DNA from: Burkholderia contaminans
GTDB taxonomy: Bacteria; Pseudomonadota; Gammaproteobacteria; Burkholderiales; Burkholderiaceae
Direction of reading: 5' to 3'
Length of the DNA: 64,000 bases
NCBI RefSeq assembly: GCF_029633825.1
Contig: NZ_CP090640.1
Coordinates: 3,472,001 to 3,536,000, forward strand
Under the pieces are notes generated by a model. That model had not been told where the DNA came from. It saw nothing but the letters and a program-made list of their open reading frames with translations, and made no database searches. Of this stretch, positions 51,857-64,000 are shown one piece after another. A program made the translations under genes and the position numbers. Every line of letters starts with the position of its first letter. Position 1 is the first letter of the stretch.

Positions 51857-52696
51857 GTATGGAACACGTGGAAGGGCAAGCTGCTCGAGGACCTCTACCG
51901 CATCACGCTCGCGGTGCTCGGTGGGGCCAGCCCCGACGCGCATTCCGAGCTGAAGTCGCGGCAGGAGCAGGCGCTCGCGCTGCTGCGTCTCGAGACCGTG
52001 CCCGACGACGCGCATCGCGCACTGTGGGATCAGCTCGATGTCGGCTTCTTCCTGCGTCACGACGCGGCCGACATCGCGTGGCAGACACGCGTGCTGTACC
52101 GGCACGTGAATGCCGAAACCGCGATCGTCCGCGCGCGGCCGTCGCCGATCGGCGACGCGCTGCAGGTGCTCGTGTACGTGAAGGATCGCCCCGACCTGTT
52201 CGCGGGCATCTGCGCGTATTTCGACCGCAACGGGCTGTCGGTGCTCGACGCACGCGTCAGCACGACGCGGCACGGCTATGCGCTCGACAACTTCATCGTC
52301 ACGCAGACCGAACGTGACGTGCGGTATCGCGACATCGCGAATCTCGTCGAGCAGCAACTCGCGTCGCGGCTCACCGAAACCGCACCGCTGCCGGAGCCGT
52401 CCAAGGGCCGCCTGTCGAGGCTGTCCCGGACGTTTCCGATCACGCCGCGCGTCGACCTGCGGGCAGACGAGCGCGGCCAGTACTACATCCTGTCCGTGTC
52501 GGCCAACGACCGGCCGGGCCTTCTCTATTCGATCGCGCGCGTACTCGCCGAGCATCGGATCGGCGTCCACGCGGCGCGGATCAACACGCTCGGCGAACGC
52601 GTCGAGGACATCTTTCTGCTCGCGGGTGCCGGCCTGTCCGACAACCGCCTGCAGATCCAGCTCGAAACCGAATTGCTGCGTGCGATCGCAGTCTGA
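51857..52696 (+). pseudogene. glnD: glnD 3' fragment (ACT domains), separated from its start
   Basis: The fragment begins with the second copy of the target duplication and encodes residues 580-858 of GlnD. Two ACT domains are visible, [20 protein letters not shown] and [20 protein letters not shown], which in GlnD sense glutamine. It has no native start; transcription can come from PrhaB through eGFP. An open frame from an ATG in the rhaB leader (51083) runs through eGFP in another frame and joins it, but translation from that ATG is unlikely. It matters mainly as the route from PrhaB to the downstream gene. Confidence 0.95.
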
Positions 52697-52712
52697 ATGA
52701 ATTCCAGCGTTT

Positions 52713-54713
52713 ATGCGCACCAAATTAACCGTCAAGAATCCGAAGCCGGCGTCGCCGACCCGCGCCCCTGTCCGCTCCGGCAGCCTCGTCGCCCGCAAGG
52801 CGGTGCGTCCCGCTACGCCTCCCGCCGGCGACAAGCCGGCCCGGCCGAAGAAGGCGCCCCCGGCCGCCGCCGGCGAACGCACGTTCAAGCCGCGCGCTGC
52901 CGCGGGCGCCGAGCGCCCGGGCGCGGATCGCGCACCGGCCAAGCGTGCGCCGCGTGACGGCGGTGCGGAACGCGGCACGCGCGCCCCTTATCGCGACAAC
53001 GCGTCAGGCGAAGGCGCGAAGCGCAGCTTCGGCGACCGTCGCACGTCGTCGGATCGTCCTCCGCGCCGCGATGACGACGCACGGCCGCGCCGTGCAGGTG
53101 GCGAAGGCGGCGCACGCGCACCGTATCGCGACAACGCATCCGGGGAAGGCGCGAAACGCAGCTTCAGCGACCGTCGCACGTCGTCGGATCGCCCGCCCCG
53201 CCGTGATGACGATGCACGGCCGCGCCGAGCAGGTGGCGAAGGCGGCGCACGCGCACCGTATCGCGACAACGCCGGCGGTGAAGGCGCGAAGCGCAGCTTC
53301 GGTGACCGTCGCACGTCGTCCGATCGTCCGCCCCGCCGTGATGACGATGCACGGCCGCGTCGCGCAGGTGGCGAAGGCGGCGCACGCGCACCGTATCGCG
53401 ACAACGCATCCGGTGAAGGCGCGAAACGCAGCTTCGGTGACCGTCGCACGTCGTCGGATCGCCCGCCTCGCCGCGATGACGATGCGCGGCCGCGTCGCGC
53501 GGGTGGAGAAGGCGGTGAACGCGCACCGTATCGCGACAACGCAGGTGGTGAAGGTGCAAAACGCAGCTTCGGCGACCGTCGTACGTCTTCCGATCGCCCG
53601 CCCCGCCGCGATGACGACTCACGGCCGCGTCGTGCAGGTTCCAGTGAAGGCAACGCACGCGCACCGTATCGCGACAAGGCAGCCGGTGAAGGCGCGAAGC
53701 GCAGCTTCGGCGACCGCCGCACGTCGTCCGATCGCCCGCCGCGCCGTGATGACGATGCCCGCCCGCGCCGCGCAGGCGCCGACGACGGCAAGCGCCCGTC
53801 ATATCGCGACAAGCCCGCCGGCGAAGGTGCGAAGCGCAGCTTCGGCGACCGCCCGGTCCGCCCCGCACGCGACGGCGAGCGTCGCTCGTTCGGCGCGGTC
53901 AAGACCGCGCAACCGGTCAAGCGCGCCGCCGCCGACGTCGACTACGGTGACGAATCGGGTCTGATGCGCCTGTCGAAACGGATGTCCGAGCTCGGCATGT
54001 GCTCGCGCCGCGAAGCCGACGAATGGATCGAAAAGGGCTGGGTCCTCGTCGACGGCAAACGCATCGACACGCTCGGCACCAAGGTGCGCGCGGACCAGAA
54101 GATCGAGATCGACGAACGCGCGAGCGCCGCGCAGGCAGCACAAGTCACGATCCTGCTGCACAAGCCGGTCGGCTACGTGTCCGGTCAGGCGGAAGACGGC
54201 TACGAGCCCGCGGCCGTGCTGATCACGCGCGCGAACCGCTGGAGCGGCGACCATTCGCCGGTGCGCTTCTCGCCGCAGCACCTGCACGCGCTCGCGCCGG
54301 CCGGCCGCCTGGACATCGATTCGACCGGCCTGCTCGTGCTGACGCAGAACGGCGTGATCGCGAAGCAGTTGATCGGCGAGCAATCGGACATCGACAAGGA
54401 GTACCTGGTGCGCGTGCGCTTCGGCGAACGGCTCATCGACATCGACCAGCACTTCCCTGCGGAATCGCTCGCGAAGCTGCGCCACGGCCTCGAGCTCGAC
54501 GGCGTCGCGCTGAAGCCCGCGATGGTGAGCTGGCAGAACGGCGAGCAGTTGCGCTTCGTGCTGCGCGAAGGCAAGAAGCGCCAGATCCGTCGCATGTGCG
54601 AGCTGGTGGGCCTCGACGTGATCGGCCTGAAGCGCATCCGGATGGGCCGCGTGATGCTCGGCGCACTGCCGCAGGGTCAATGGCGCTATCTGTCCGCCGA
54701 CGAGACGTTCTGA
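52713..54713 (+). CDS. RluF-like 23S rRNA pseudouridine synthase with repeated N terminus
   Basis: The 666-residue product is about twice the usual length. Residues 90-390 are a low-complexity basic region of seven near-identical 45-46-residue units (RAPYRDNASGEGAKRSFGDR then [20 protein letters not shown]). The enzyme follows: an S4 RNA-binding domain (RLSKRMSELGMCSRREADEW) and the catalytic RsuA/RluB/E/F domain with APAGRLDIDSTGLLVLTQNG (catalytic Asp) and RQIRRMCELVGLDVIGLKRI. The C-terminal part is closest to RluF from memory. It lies 16 bp after glnD and so is now downstream of PrhaB. Confidence 0.92.
   Translation: MRTKLTVKNPKPASPTRAPVRSGSLVARKAVRPATPPAGDKPARPKKAPPAAAGERTFKPRAAAGAERPGADRAPAKRAPRDGGAERGTRAPYRDNASGEGAKRSFGDRRTSSDRPPRRDDDARPRRAGGEGGARAPYRDNASGEGAKRSFSDRRTSSDRPPRRDDDARPRRAGGEGGARAPYRDNAGGEGAKRSFGDRRTSSDRPPRRDDDARPRRAGGEGGARAPYRDNASGEGAKRSFGDRRTSSDRPPRRDDDARPRRAGGEGGERAPYRDNAGGEGAKRSFGDRRTSSDRPPRRDDDSRPRRAGSSEGNARAPYRDKAAGEGAKRSFGDRRTSSDRPPRRDDDARPRRAGADDGKRPSYRDKPAGEGAKRSFGDRPVRPARDGERRSFGAVKTAQPVKRAAADVDYGDESGLMRLSKRMSELGMCSRREADEWIEKGWVLVDGKRIDTLGTKVRADQKIEIDERASAAQAAQVTILLHKPVGYVSGQAEDGYEPAAVLITRANRWSGDHSPVRFSPQHLHALAPAGRLDIDSTGLLVLTQNGVIAKQLIGEQSDIDKEYLVRVRFGERLIDIDQHFPAESLAKLRHGLELDGVALKPAMVSWQNGEQLRFVLREGKKRQIRRMCELVGLDVIGLKRIRMGRVMLGALPQGQWRYLSADETF
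52979..53830 (+). repeat. About 135-bp in-frame tandem repeats in the pseudouridine synthase gene
   Basis: Units begin with a variant of CGCGCACCGTATCGCGACAA at about 52979, 53114, 53249, 53384, 53519, 53657 and 53795. The first five units are 135 bp; a later one has an extra codon. All keep the frame. Their high identity suggests recent slippage or unequal crossing-over, so copy number may differ between strains. Confidence 0.9.
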
Positions 54714-54744
54714 TCGCGGGCGCACCCATGTGCGCCACGCAATG

Positions 54745-54771
54745 AAAAAGCCCGCGCAAGCGGGCTTTTTT
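54745..54771. terminator. Bidirectional terminator between the pseudouridine synthase gene and def
   Basis: AAAAAGCCCGC and GCGGGCTTTTTT arms flank a short loop. The two genes converge here, so it can end both transcripts and should stop outward transcription from PrhaB. Confidence 0.9.
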
Positions 54772-54794
54772 CTTGTCTGCGAGAAGTCGGCCAA

Positions 54795-58827
<4,033 letters not shown>

Positions 58828-58912
58828 GCACGCTCCATCAGCAATTCTTGTTCGTCGGAACCGCGAACGGGCGCCCATGCGCCGCGCGAACGCGGTCCGG
58901 TTTCGTCAAACG

Positions 58913-61900
58913 TCAATTCTGGGCAAAACCCGCGGCGGTTTCCATGTCCACCGCAACGATCCGCGACACGCCCTGCTCCTGCATCGTCACGCCGATCAGC
59001 TGCTGCGCCATTTCCATCGCGATCTTGTTGTGCGAGATGAACAGGAACTGCGTCTTGTCGGACATCGCGCGCACGAGATTCGCGAAACGCTCGGTGTTCG
59101 CGTCGTCGAGCGGCGCGTCGACCTCGTCGAGCAGACAGAACGGCGCCGGGTTCAGCTGGAACATCGCGAACACCAGTGCGGTCGCGGTCAGCGCCTTCTC
59201 GCCACCCGACAGCAGGTGGATCGTCGCGTTCTTCTTGCCCGGCGGCTGCGCCATCACCTGCACGCCGGCGTCGAGGATTTCGTCGCCCGTCATGATCAGC
59301 TTCGCCTGGCCACCGCCGAACAGGCGCGGGAACAGGTCGCTGAAGTGACGGTTGACCTCGTCGAAGGTGCCCTGCAGCAGCGTGCGGGTTTCCTGGTCGA
59401 TCTTGTGGATCGCGTCCTCGAGCGTCGTGATCGCGTCGATCAGGTCGGCCGACTGCGCGTCGAGGAACACCTTGCGCTCGCTCGCGGCCTTCAGCTCGTC
59501 GAGCGCGGCCATGTTCACCGGGCCGAGCGCGTTGATCGCGTTGTTCAGGCGCGTGACCTCGCCCTGCAGGTACGACGGCTTCAGATCAGGCGTGAGCTTC
59601 TCGCGCAGCGCTTCCTCGTCGACCTCGGCGGTCGTCAGTTGCTCGGCGAACTGCTCGACCGACAGGCGCGCGGCCTGCTCCTTCAACTGCAACTCGGTGA
59701 TGCGGTCGCGCAGCGGCTGCAGCGAGCGCTCGGCGACGAGCCGCTGCTCGTCCGACGCGCGCAGCTTCGCGGTCAGGTCGTCGAGTTCGATCCGCGCGGC
59801 CTGCAGCGCCTCTTCCTTCACCGCGCGAATCTCGAGCGCGTCCTGCAGGCCCGTGTGCGCGGTCTGTTCGTTGATCGTCTCGAGCTCGGCGCGTGCGTCT
59901 TCGAGCGACGCGGCGACGCGCTCGCTCTGCTCGTGCGCGACCTGGATGCTGCGCTTGAGTTCGTCGATCCGCGTCACGGCATTGCGTGCGGCGAAGCGCG
60001 CGTCGTTCGCGCCGCGCTCCAGGTCACGCGCTTCCTGACGTGCTTGCGTCAGCGACTCGTCGAGTGCTTCGAAGGCGAGCTGGTTGTCCTCGAAGCGCGC
60101 CTGCAGTTCGGCAAGTTCGCCGTCGAAACGCTCGAAATTCGCTTCCGACTCCGCGCGCATCGCGCGCTGCTCTTCGATCTGCGCGCCGATTTCCTCGAGT
60201 TCCTCGCGGATCTGCGTGCTGCGCTGCGTGTAACGTTCGTGCGCCTGCGCGAGCTTCAGTACGTCCATCTGCAGCGCGTGCACGCGCTGCGTCGCGCGCT
60301 CGGCCTGCGCCCGCACGTCGCCGAGCGCCTGCGTGGCCTGCGTGTGCGCGGCTTCCGCGCGGACAGCGGCCGTGCGCGCCTCGTCGGCGAGCAGCGCCTG
60401 CGCACGCACCTGGCGCGTCAGGTTTTCGATTTCCTGCTGGCGGGCCAGCATCCCGGCCTGCTCCGAATCGGCCGCATACAGCTGCACGCCGACACGCGTG
60501 ACGATATGGCCGGCCTTGACGACGAACGCGCCGCCTGCCGGCAGCTGCGCGCGCGTCGCAAGCGCCTGTGCGACGTCGTCGGCGACGTACACGTTGCCGA
60601 GCCAATCGTTCAGCACCGCGCGGATGCCCGCATCGTCGATGCGCACGAGCGACAGCACCGGACGCAGGCCGGCCACGGCCGCCGGCGGTTCACCGGCCGC
60701 GGGCGGTGCGTAGAACGCGAGCTTGGCAGGCGGTGCGTCGGTGGCAAAAGCCTTCACCCAGTCGAGATTCGACACTTCGAGCGCGGCGAGGCGCTCGCGC
60801 AGCACGGCTTCGAGCGCGGCTTCCCAGCCCGCTTCGACATGCAACTTCTTCCACAGACGCGGCAGCGCGCCGAGCTCGTGCTTGTCGAGCCACGGCTGCA
60901 CCTTGCCTTCGGTCTGCACGTTTTCCTGCAGCTGCTTCAGCGCGGCGAGACGCGCCTCGAGCTGGTGGATCTGCGCGGCCTCGGCCTGCACGCGCTCCTG
61001 CGCGGCACGGCGCTCGCCATCGAGGCGCGGCACCGTTTCCTGCGCGTCGGCGAGGCGCGCCTGCGCTTCGGCCAGGATCTCTTCCTGCTCGGCGAGCTGC
61101 ATGCGCAGCTCCTCGAGCTGCGCCTCGTCCGGCGCGTCGAGCCCGCCCGCTTCGCTCTTCAGGCGCTCATGGCGCTGCTGAAGCTGCTGGAGCTGCTGAT
61201 CGGCGTTGCGCTGGTGCGCGGCTTCGAGCTTCAGCGACTGTTCGGTCTGCGCGATCCGGGCGCGCTCGTCGTTGAGCTGCGCCTGCGCATCGCGCCACTT
61301 CGCTTCGAGCGCCGGCAGCGCGTCGTGCTTCGCGGCGGCGTTGTCTTCGGCGAGCGCGGCCTTCTCGTCGGCCATCGCGCGCGCATCCTCGGCTTCCTCG
61401 AGCTCGTCCTGCGCCTTCTCGGCCTGCGCGCGCCATTGCTCGCGCTGTGCATTCAGTGCGGCGATCTGCGCCTGCACGCGATTGCGCGATTCGACGATGA
61501 ACTTGATCTCGGCTTCGAGGCGGCTCACCTCGGCATTCGCTTCGTAGAGCGAACCCTGTGCGCCCTGCATCGCGTCGCTTGCCGAGTAATGCGCGACGCG
61601 CAGCGTCTCGAGTTGCGCCTCGACCTCGCGCAGCTTTGCCGTCTGCGCCTCGAGGTCGATCTGCGCCTGCTCGATCGCGCGCTGCTGCTTCTGCTGCTCG
61701 CCGGCGGCCTCGTTCTTGCGCAGCAGCCACAACAGGCGCTGCTTCTCCTCGCCGTCGGCGACGAGTTCCTTGTACTTGGTGGCAACGACGGCCTGCGCCT
61801 CGAGCTTCTCGAGGTTCGCGCCGAGTTCGCGGACGATGTCCTCGACGCGCGTCAGGTTCTCGCGCGTGTCGTGCAGGCGGTTCTCGGTTTCGCGGCGGCG

Positions 61901-62425
61901 TTCCTTGTACTTCGACACGCCCGCGGCTTCCTCGAGGAACACGCGCAGCTCTTCCGGCTTCGCCTCGATGATCCGGGCGATCATGCCCTGCCCGATGATC
62001 GCGTACGCACGCGGCCCGAGGCCGGTGCCGAGGAAGATGTCCTGGATGTCGCGGCGGCGCGCCGGCAGGTTGTTGATGTAGTAACTCGACGTGCCGTCGC
62101 GCGTGAGCACGCGCTTCACGGCGATCTCGCCGTACTGGCCCCACTGGCCGGCCGCGCGGCCGTCGGAGTTGTCGAAGATCAGTTCGACACTGGCCCGGCT
62201 GCCGGGCTTGCGGGCGGTCGAGCCGTTGAAGATCACGTCCTGCATCGATTCGCCGCGCAGCTCGGAAGCGCGCGACTCGCCGAGCACCCAGCGCACGGCA
62301 TCGATGATGTTGGACTTGCCGCACCCGTTCGGGCCCACCACGCCGACAAGCTGGCCCGGAACCTGGAAATGCGTGGGATCGACAAAGGATTTGAAGCCAG
62401 CGAGTTTGATCGAGCTCAGACGCAC
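58913..62425 (-). CDS. smc: Chromosome segregation SMC ATPase
   Basis: The 1170-residue protein starts at a GTG (VRLSSIKLAGFKSFVDPTHF). Walker A is GPNGCGKSN, the ABC signature LLSGGEKALTATAL and Walker B CLLDEVDAPLDDAN at the C terminus. Two long coiled coils rich in Glu, Ala and Gln flank a hinge near 520-650. The dimer loads on DNA with ScpAB and organises the chromosome. The length fits SMC, and an upstream ATG frame to 62554 does not match the family start. Confidence 0.97.
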   Translation of the reverse strand: MRLSSIKLAGFKSFVDPTHFQVPGQLVGVVGPNGCGKSNIIDAVRWVLGESRASELRGESMQDVIFNGSTARKPGSRASVELIFDNSDGRAAGQWGQYGEIAVKRVLTRDGTSSYYINNLPARRRDIQDIFLGTGLGPRAYAIIGQGMIARIIEAKPEELRVFLEEAAGVSKYKERRRETENRLHDTRENLTRVEDIVRELGANLEKLEAQAVVATKYKELVADGEEKQRLLWLLRKNEAAGEQQKQQRAIEQAQIDLEAQTAKLREVEAQLETLRVAHYSASDAMQGAQGSLYEANAEVSRLEAEIKFIVESRNRVQAQIAALNAQREQWRAQAEKAQDELEEAEDARAMADEKAALAEDNAAAKHDALPALEAKWRDAQAQLNDERARIAQTEQSLKLEAAHQRNADQQLQQLQQRHERLKSEAGGLDAPDEAQLEELRMQLAEQEEILAEAQARLADAQETVPRLDGERRAAQERVQAEAAQIHQLEARLAALKQLQENVQTEGKVQPWLDKHELGALPRLWKKLHVEAGWEAALEAVLRERLAALEVSNLDWVKAFATDAPPAKLAFYAPPAAGEPPAAVAGLRPVLSLVRIDDAGIRAVLNDWLGNVYVADDVAQALATRAQLPAGGAFVVKAGHIVTRVGVQLYAADSEQAGMLARQQEIENLTRQVRAQALLADEARTAAVRAEAAHTQATQALGDVRAQAERATQRVHALQMDVLKLAQAHERYTQRSTQIREELEEIGAQIEEQRAMRAESEANFERFDGELAELQARFEDNQLAFEALDESLTQARQEARDLERGANDARFAARNAVTRIDELKRSIQVAHEQSERVAASLEDARAELETINEQTAHTGLQDALEIRAVKEEALQAARIELDDLTAKLRASDEQRLVAERSLQPLRDRITELQLKEQAARLSVEQFAEQLTTAEVDEEALREKLTPDLKPSYLQGEVTRLNNAINALGPVNMAALDELKAASERKVFLDAQSADLIDAITTLEDAIHKIDQETRTLLQGTFDEVNRHFSDLFPRLFGGGQAKLIMTGDEILDAGVQVMAQPPGKKNATIHLLSGGEKALTATALVFAMFQLNPAPFCLLDEVDAPLDDANTERFANLVRAMSDKTQFLFISHNKIAMEMAQQLIGVTMQEQGVSRIVAVDMETAAGFAQN

Positions 62426-62564
62426 GGCGGTATCGGATGTGAAGAAGGTGTGAAACGGACGGAGCCGCACTGCGCGAGGCCCGACGGCCCATGCGCGCGA
62501 TGCGCCCCGGAATTCAAAAGCGGGGCCGCGCGCATACAGCGTTGGGCCCCGCAAACGGCTTCCA

Positions 62565-63515
62565 TCATACCATCGCGCGTGCGCCGTCCCGACCGTCGCC
62601 GGGTTTGTCCGGTGCCGGCGCGGCGCGATGGACCCGGCTCGACAGCAGCGTCGCCAGCACGATGCACGCGCCGCCCGCCCACTCGCGCGCGGTCGGCAGC
62701 TCGTTCGCGAACACCCATGCCGACAGCGCGGTGATCACGATCTCGAACAGCATGATGATCGACGCACGGTTCGCCGGCACGCGCGCCAGCCCGTATTGCA
62801 CGAGCAGGTTGTTCGACGCCATCGTCACGCCGATCGCGACGATGATCAGCGCGGCCGTGCCGAGGTGGCCGCCCGCCGGCGCAGCCGGTATGCCCTCGAA
62901 CAGCGACGCGATCGCGCCGAACACGGCCGCGCCGCCGAACAGCGTCGCAGTACGCATCTCCGCGCGCATCTCCGGCAGCTCGCGGCTCGCCTTGATCACG
63001 AGCACGTTGCTCATCGCGAAGCTCAACCCGGCCGCGAGCCCGGCCCATTCGGCCGGGGTGGCCGGCAGCGGCAGGCCGAGCGCCGGCGACCACAGCATCA
63101 GCATCGCGCCGCCGATCGACAGCGCCGCGAGCCCCGCGCCGGCCCAGGTCAGCCGCTCGCGCAGCAGGAAGTGCGCGTAGATCGCGGTCCACGCGGGAGT
63201 CAGGTAGAACAGCAGCATCACGCGCAGCACTTCGCCGTGGATCGTGCCCCATACGAACCCGAGGTTCGTCACGCCGGCCGTCACCGCGATGCCGGGCAAC
63301 ACCCAGTGCCAGCGCAGCGTCGAGATCGTGCGGTGTCGCGCAACGATCACGAACAGGAAGGCGACGAGGCTCGTCAGCGCGCTCGCCAGCGTGCCCGTCA
63401 CGCCGAGCGACGCCAGGATCCGCAGCGGATACCAGATCAGGCCCCATACCGACGCGCCGATCAGGATGGCCAGCGTCGGCAGGCTGCCGCGTACCGCGTT
63501 GTTCATTTGGTTCAA
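62565..63515 (-). CDS. EamA/DMT family transporter
   Basis: The 316-residue inner membrane protein has ten predicted helices in two EamA repeats (for example LAILIGASVWGLIWYPLRIL and SIIMLFEIVITALSAWVFAN). It may start at 63515 or at the Met three codons later. The substrate is unknown. It differs in sequence from the EamA protein at 21305. Confidence 0.9.
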   Translation of the reverse strand: MNQMNNAVRGSLPTLAILIGASVWGLIWYPLRILASLGVTGTLASALTSLVAFLFVIVARHRTISTLRWHWVLPGIAVTAGVTNLGFVWGTIHGEVLRVMLLFYLTPAWTAIYAHFLLRERLTWAGAGLAALSIGGAMLMLWSPALGLPLPATPAEWAGLAAGLSFAMSNVLVIKASRELPEMRAEMRTATLFGGAAVFGAIASLFEGIPAAPAGGHLGTAALIIVAIGVTMASNNLLVQYGLARVPANRASIIMLFEIVITALSAWVFANELPTAREWAGGACIVLATLLSSRVHRAAPAPDKPGDGRDGARAMV

Positions 63516-63576
63516 TACCCCTTATTCGACCGGCCCGGCCGCCGTTCCGGCAGGCCGTGACCGCATTCCGTCACGC

Positions 63577-63582
63577 TATAAT
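63577..63582 (+). promoter_or_regulatory. −10 element upstream of dapC
   Basis: A perfect TATAAT lies about 100 bp upstream of dapC. No good −35 was found at the right distance, so the assignment is tentative. Confidence 0.4.
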
Positions 63583-63680
63583 CGTCCGTTGCGACCCGCG
63601 CGCCATCGGCGTCCGTTCGCAGCCGCGCGGCGCGCCCGCCGCTTCTTTCGCTCCAACCGGCCGCGATGGCCGCTTCGCCC

Positions 63681-64000
63681 GTGAACCCTCGACTCGACTC
63701 GCTCCAGCCCTATCCCTTCGAAAAGCTGCGCGCCCTGTTCAAGGACGTGACGCCCTCCGGCGCCCTCAAACCGATCAGCTTCGGCATCGGCGAGCCCAAA
63801 CATGCGACTCCGGCGCTGATCCGCGACGCCGTGGTGGCCGCGCTCGACGGTCTCGCGTCGTACCCGGCCACTGCCGGCTCGGACGCGCTGCGCACGTCGA
63901 TCGCGCACTGGCTCGAGCGCCGCTACGGGCTGCCGGCCATCGATCCGGCCACGCAGGTGCTGCCCGTGTCGGGGTCGCGCGAGGCGCTGTTCTCGCTTGC
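63681..64000 (+). CDS. dapC: Succinyldiaminopimelate aminotransferase, 5' part
   Basis: The reading frame VNPRLDSLQPYPFEKLRALF, then PISFGIGEPKHATPALIRDA and VLPVSGSREALFSL, matches the N terminus of class I/II PLP aminotransferases of the DapC type, which make N-succinyl-diaminopimelate for lysine and peptidoglycan. The start is a GTG by family comparison; an ATG at 63666 is also in frame. The PLP lysine lies beyond the window edge. Confidence 0.88.
   Translation, partial: MNPRLDSLQPYPFEKLRALFKDVTPSGALKPISFGIGEPKHATPALIRDAVVAALDGLASYPATAGSDALRTSIAHWLERRYGLPAIDPATQVLPVSGSREALFSL

Noticed and set aside
52979..53830. Repeats of about 135 bp as a possible CRISPR or mobile repeat
   Set aside because: They are in frame, without unique spacers, and lie inside the coding region of the pseudouridine synthase.

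Overview
The window is a high-G+C Burkholderia chromosome. The gene order and sequences (guaB–guaA, the lpx/bamA envelope cluster, frr–pyrH–tsf–rpsB, map–glnD, ligA–zipA–smc) fit the B. cepacia complex, probably B. cenocepacia. The species is an inference. Nearly every core gene is a recognisable housekeeping gene with typical length and intact motifs.

Region 1 (1-13409) is the right part of a lower-G+C genomic island, inserted next to the 3' end of guaA and bounded there by a P4-type integrase (11852-13108). From left to right it carries a UvrD-like helicase that runs off the window edge, an unknown 549-residue protein, an 860-residue phospholipase-D-like protein, a small protein with an HEPN-type R-x4-H motif, a MazG-like NTP pyrophosphohydrolase, and a DUF2075 ATPase with a nuclease-like N terminus. 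All six are on the plus strand, with overlaps or short gaps. I read them as one candidate anti-phage or DNA-surveillance cassette. I know of no named system with this exact set. A convergent abortive-infection AbiE toxin-antitoxin pair lies between it and the integrase.

Region 2 (13410-46070) is conserved chromosome: purine synthesis (guaA, guaB), a small accessory stretch (DUF2182, DUF899, a regulator, a beta-propeller protein, an EamA transporter), rnfH–ratA with divergent smpB, an SPFH/NfeD pair, ppsA with divergent ppsR, then a long minus-strand run from rpsB down to the rRNA methyltransferase (tsf, pyrH, frr, uppS, cdsA, dxr, rseP, bamA, ompH, lpxD, fabZ, lpxA, lpxB, rnhB). Two small membrane-protein genes (15146-15771 and 24872-25305) are each broken by an apparent one-base deletion in a homopolymer.

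Region 3 (46117-52696) is glnD, split by a 3,994-bp man-made mini-Tn5 'plasposon' (47863-51856). The element has Tn5 outside and inside ends, a 9-bp target duplication, dfrB2 (trimethoprim resistance) behind an integron PcS promoter, an R6K gamma origin, E. coli rhaR–rhaS, the rhaBAD promoter and eGFP. It has no transposase. The rhamnose promoter points out of the element into the 3' part of glnD and the next gene, so the sequenced strain is a laboratory knock-down or reporter mutant and not a wild isolate.

Region 4 (52713-64000) is again core: a pseudouridine synthase with a long repeated basic N terminus, then minus-strand def, ligA, zipA, smc and an EamA transporter, and the start of dapC at the right edge.
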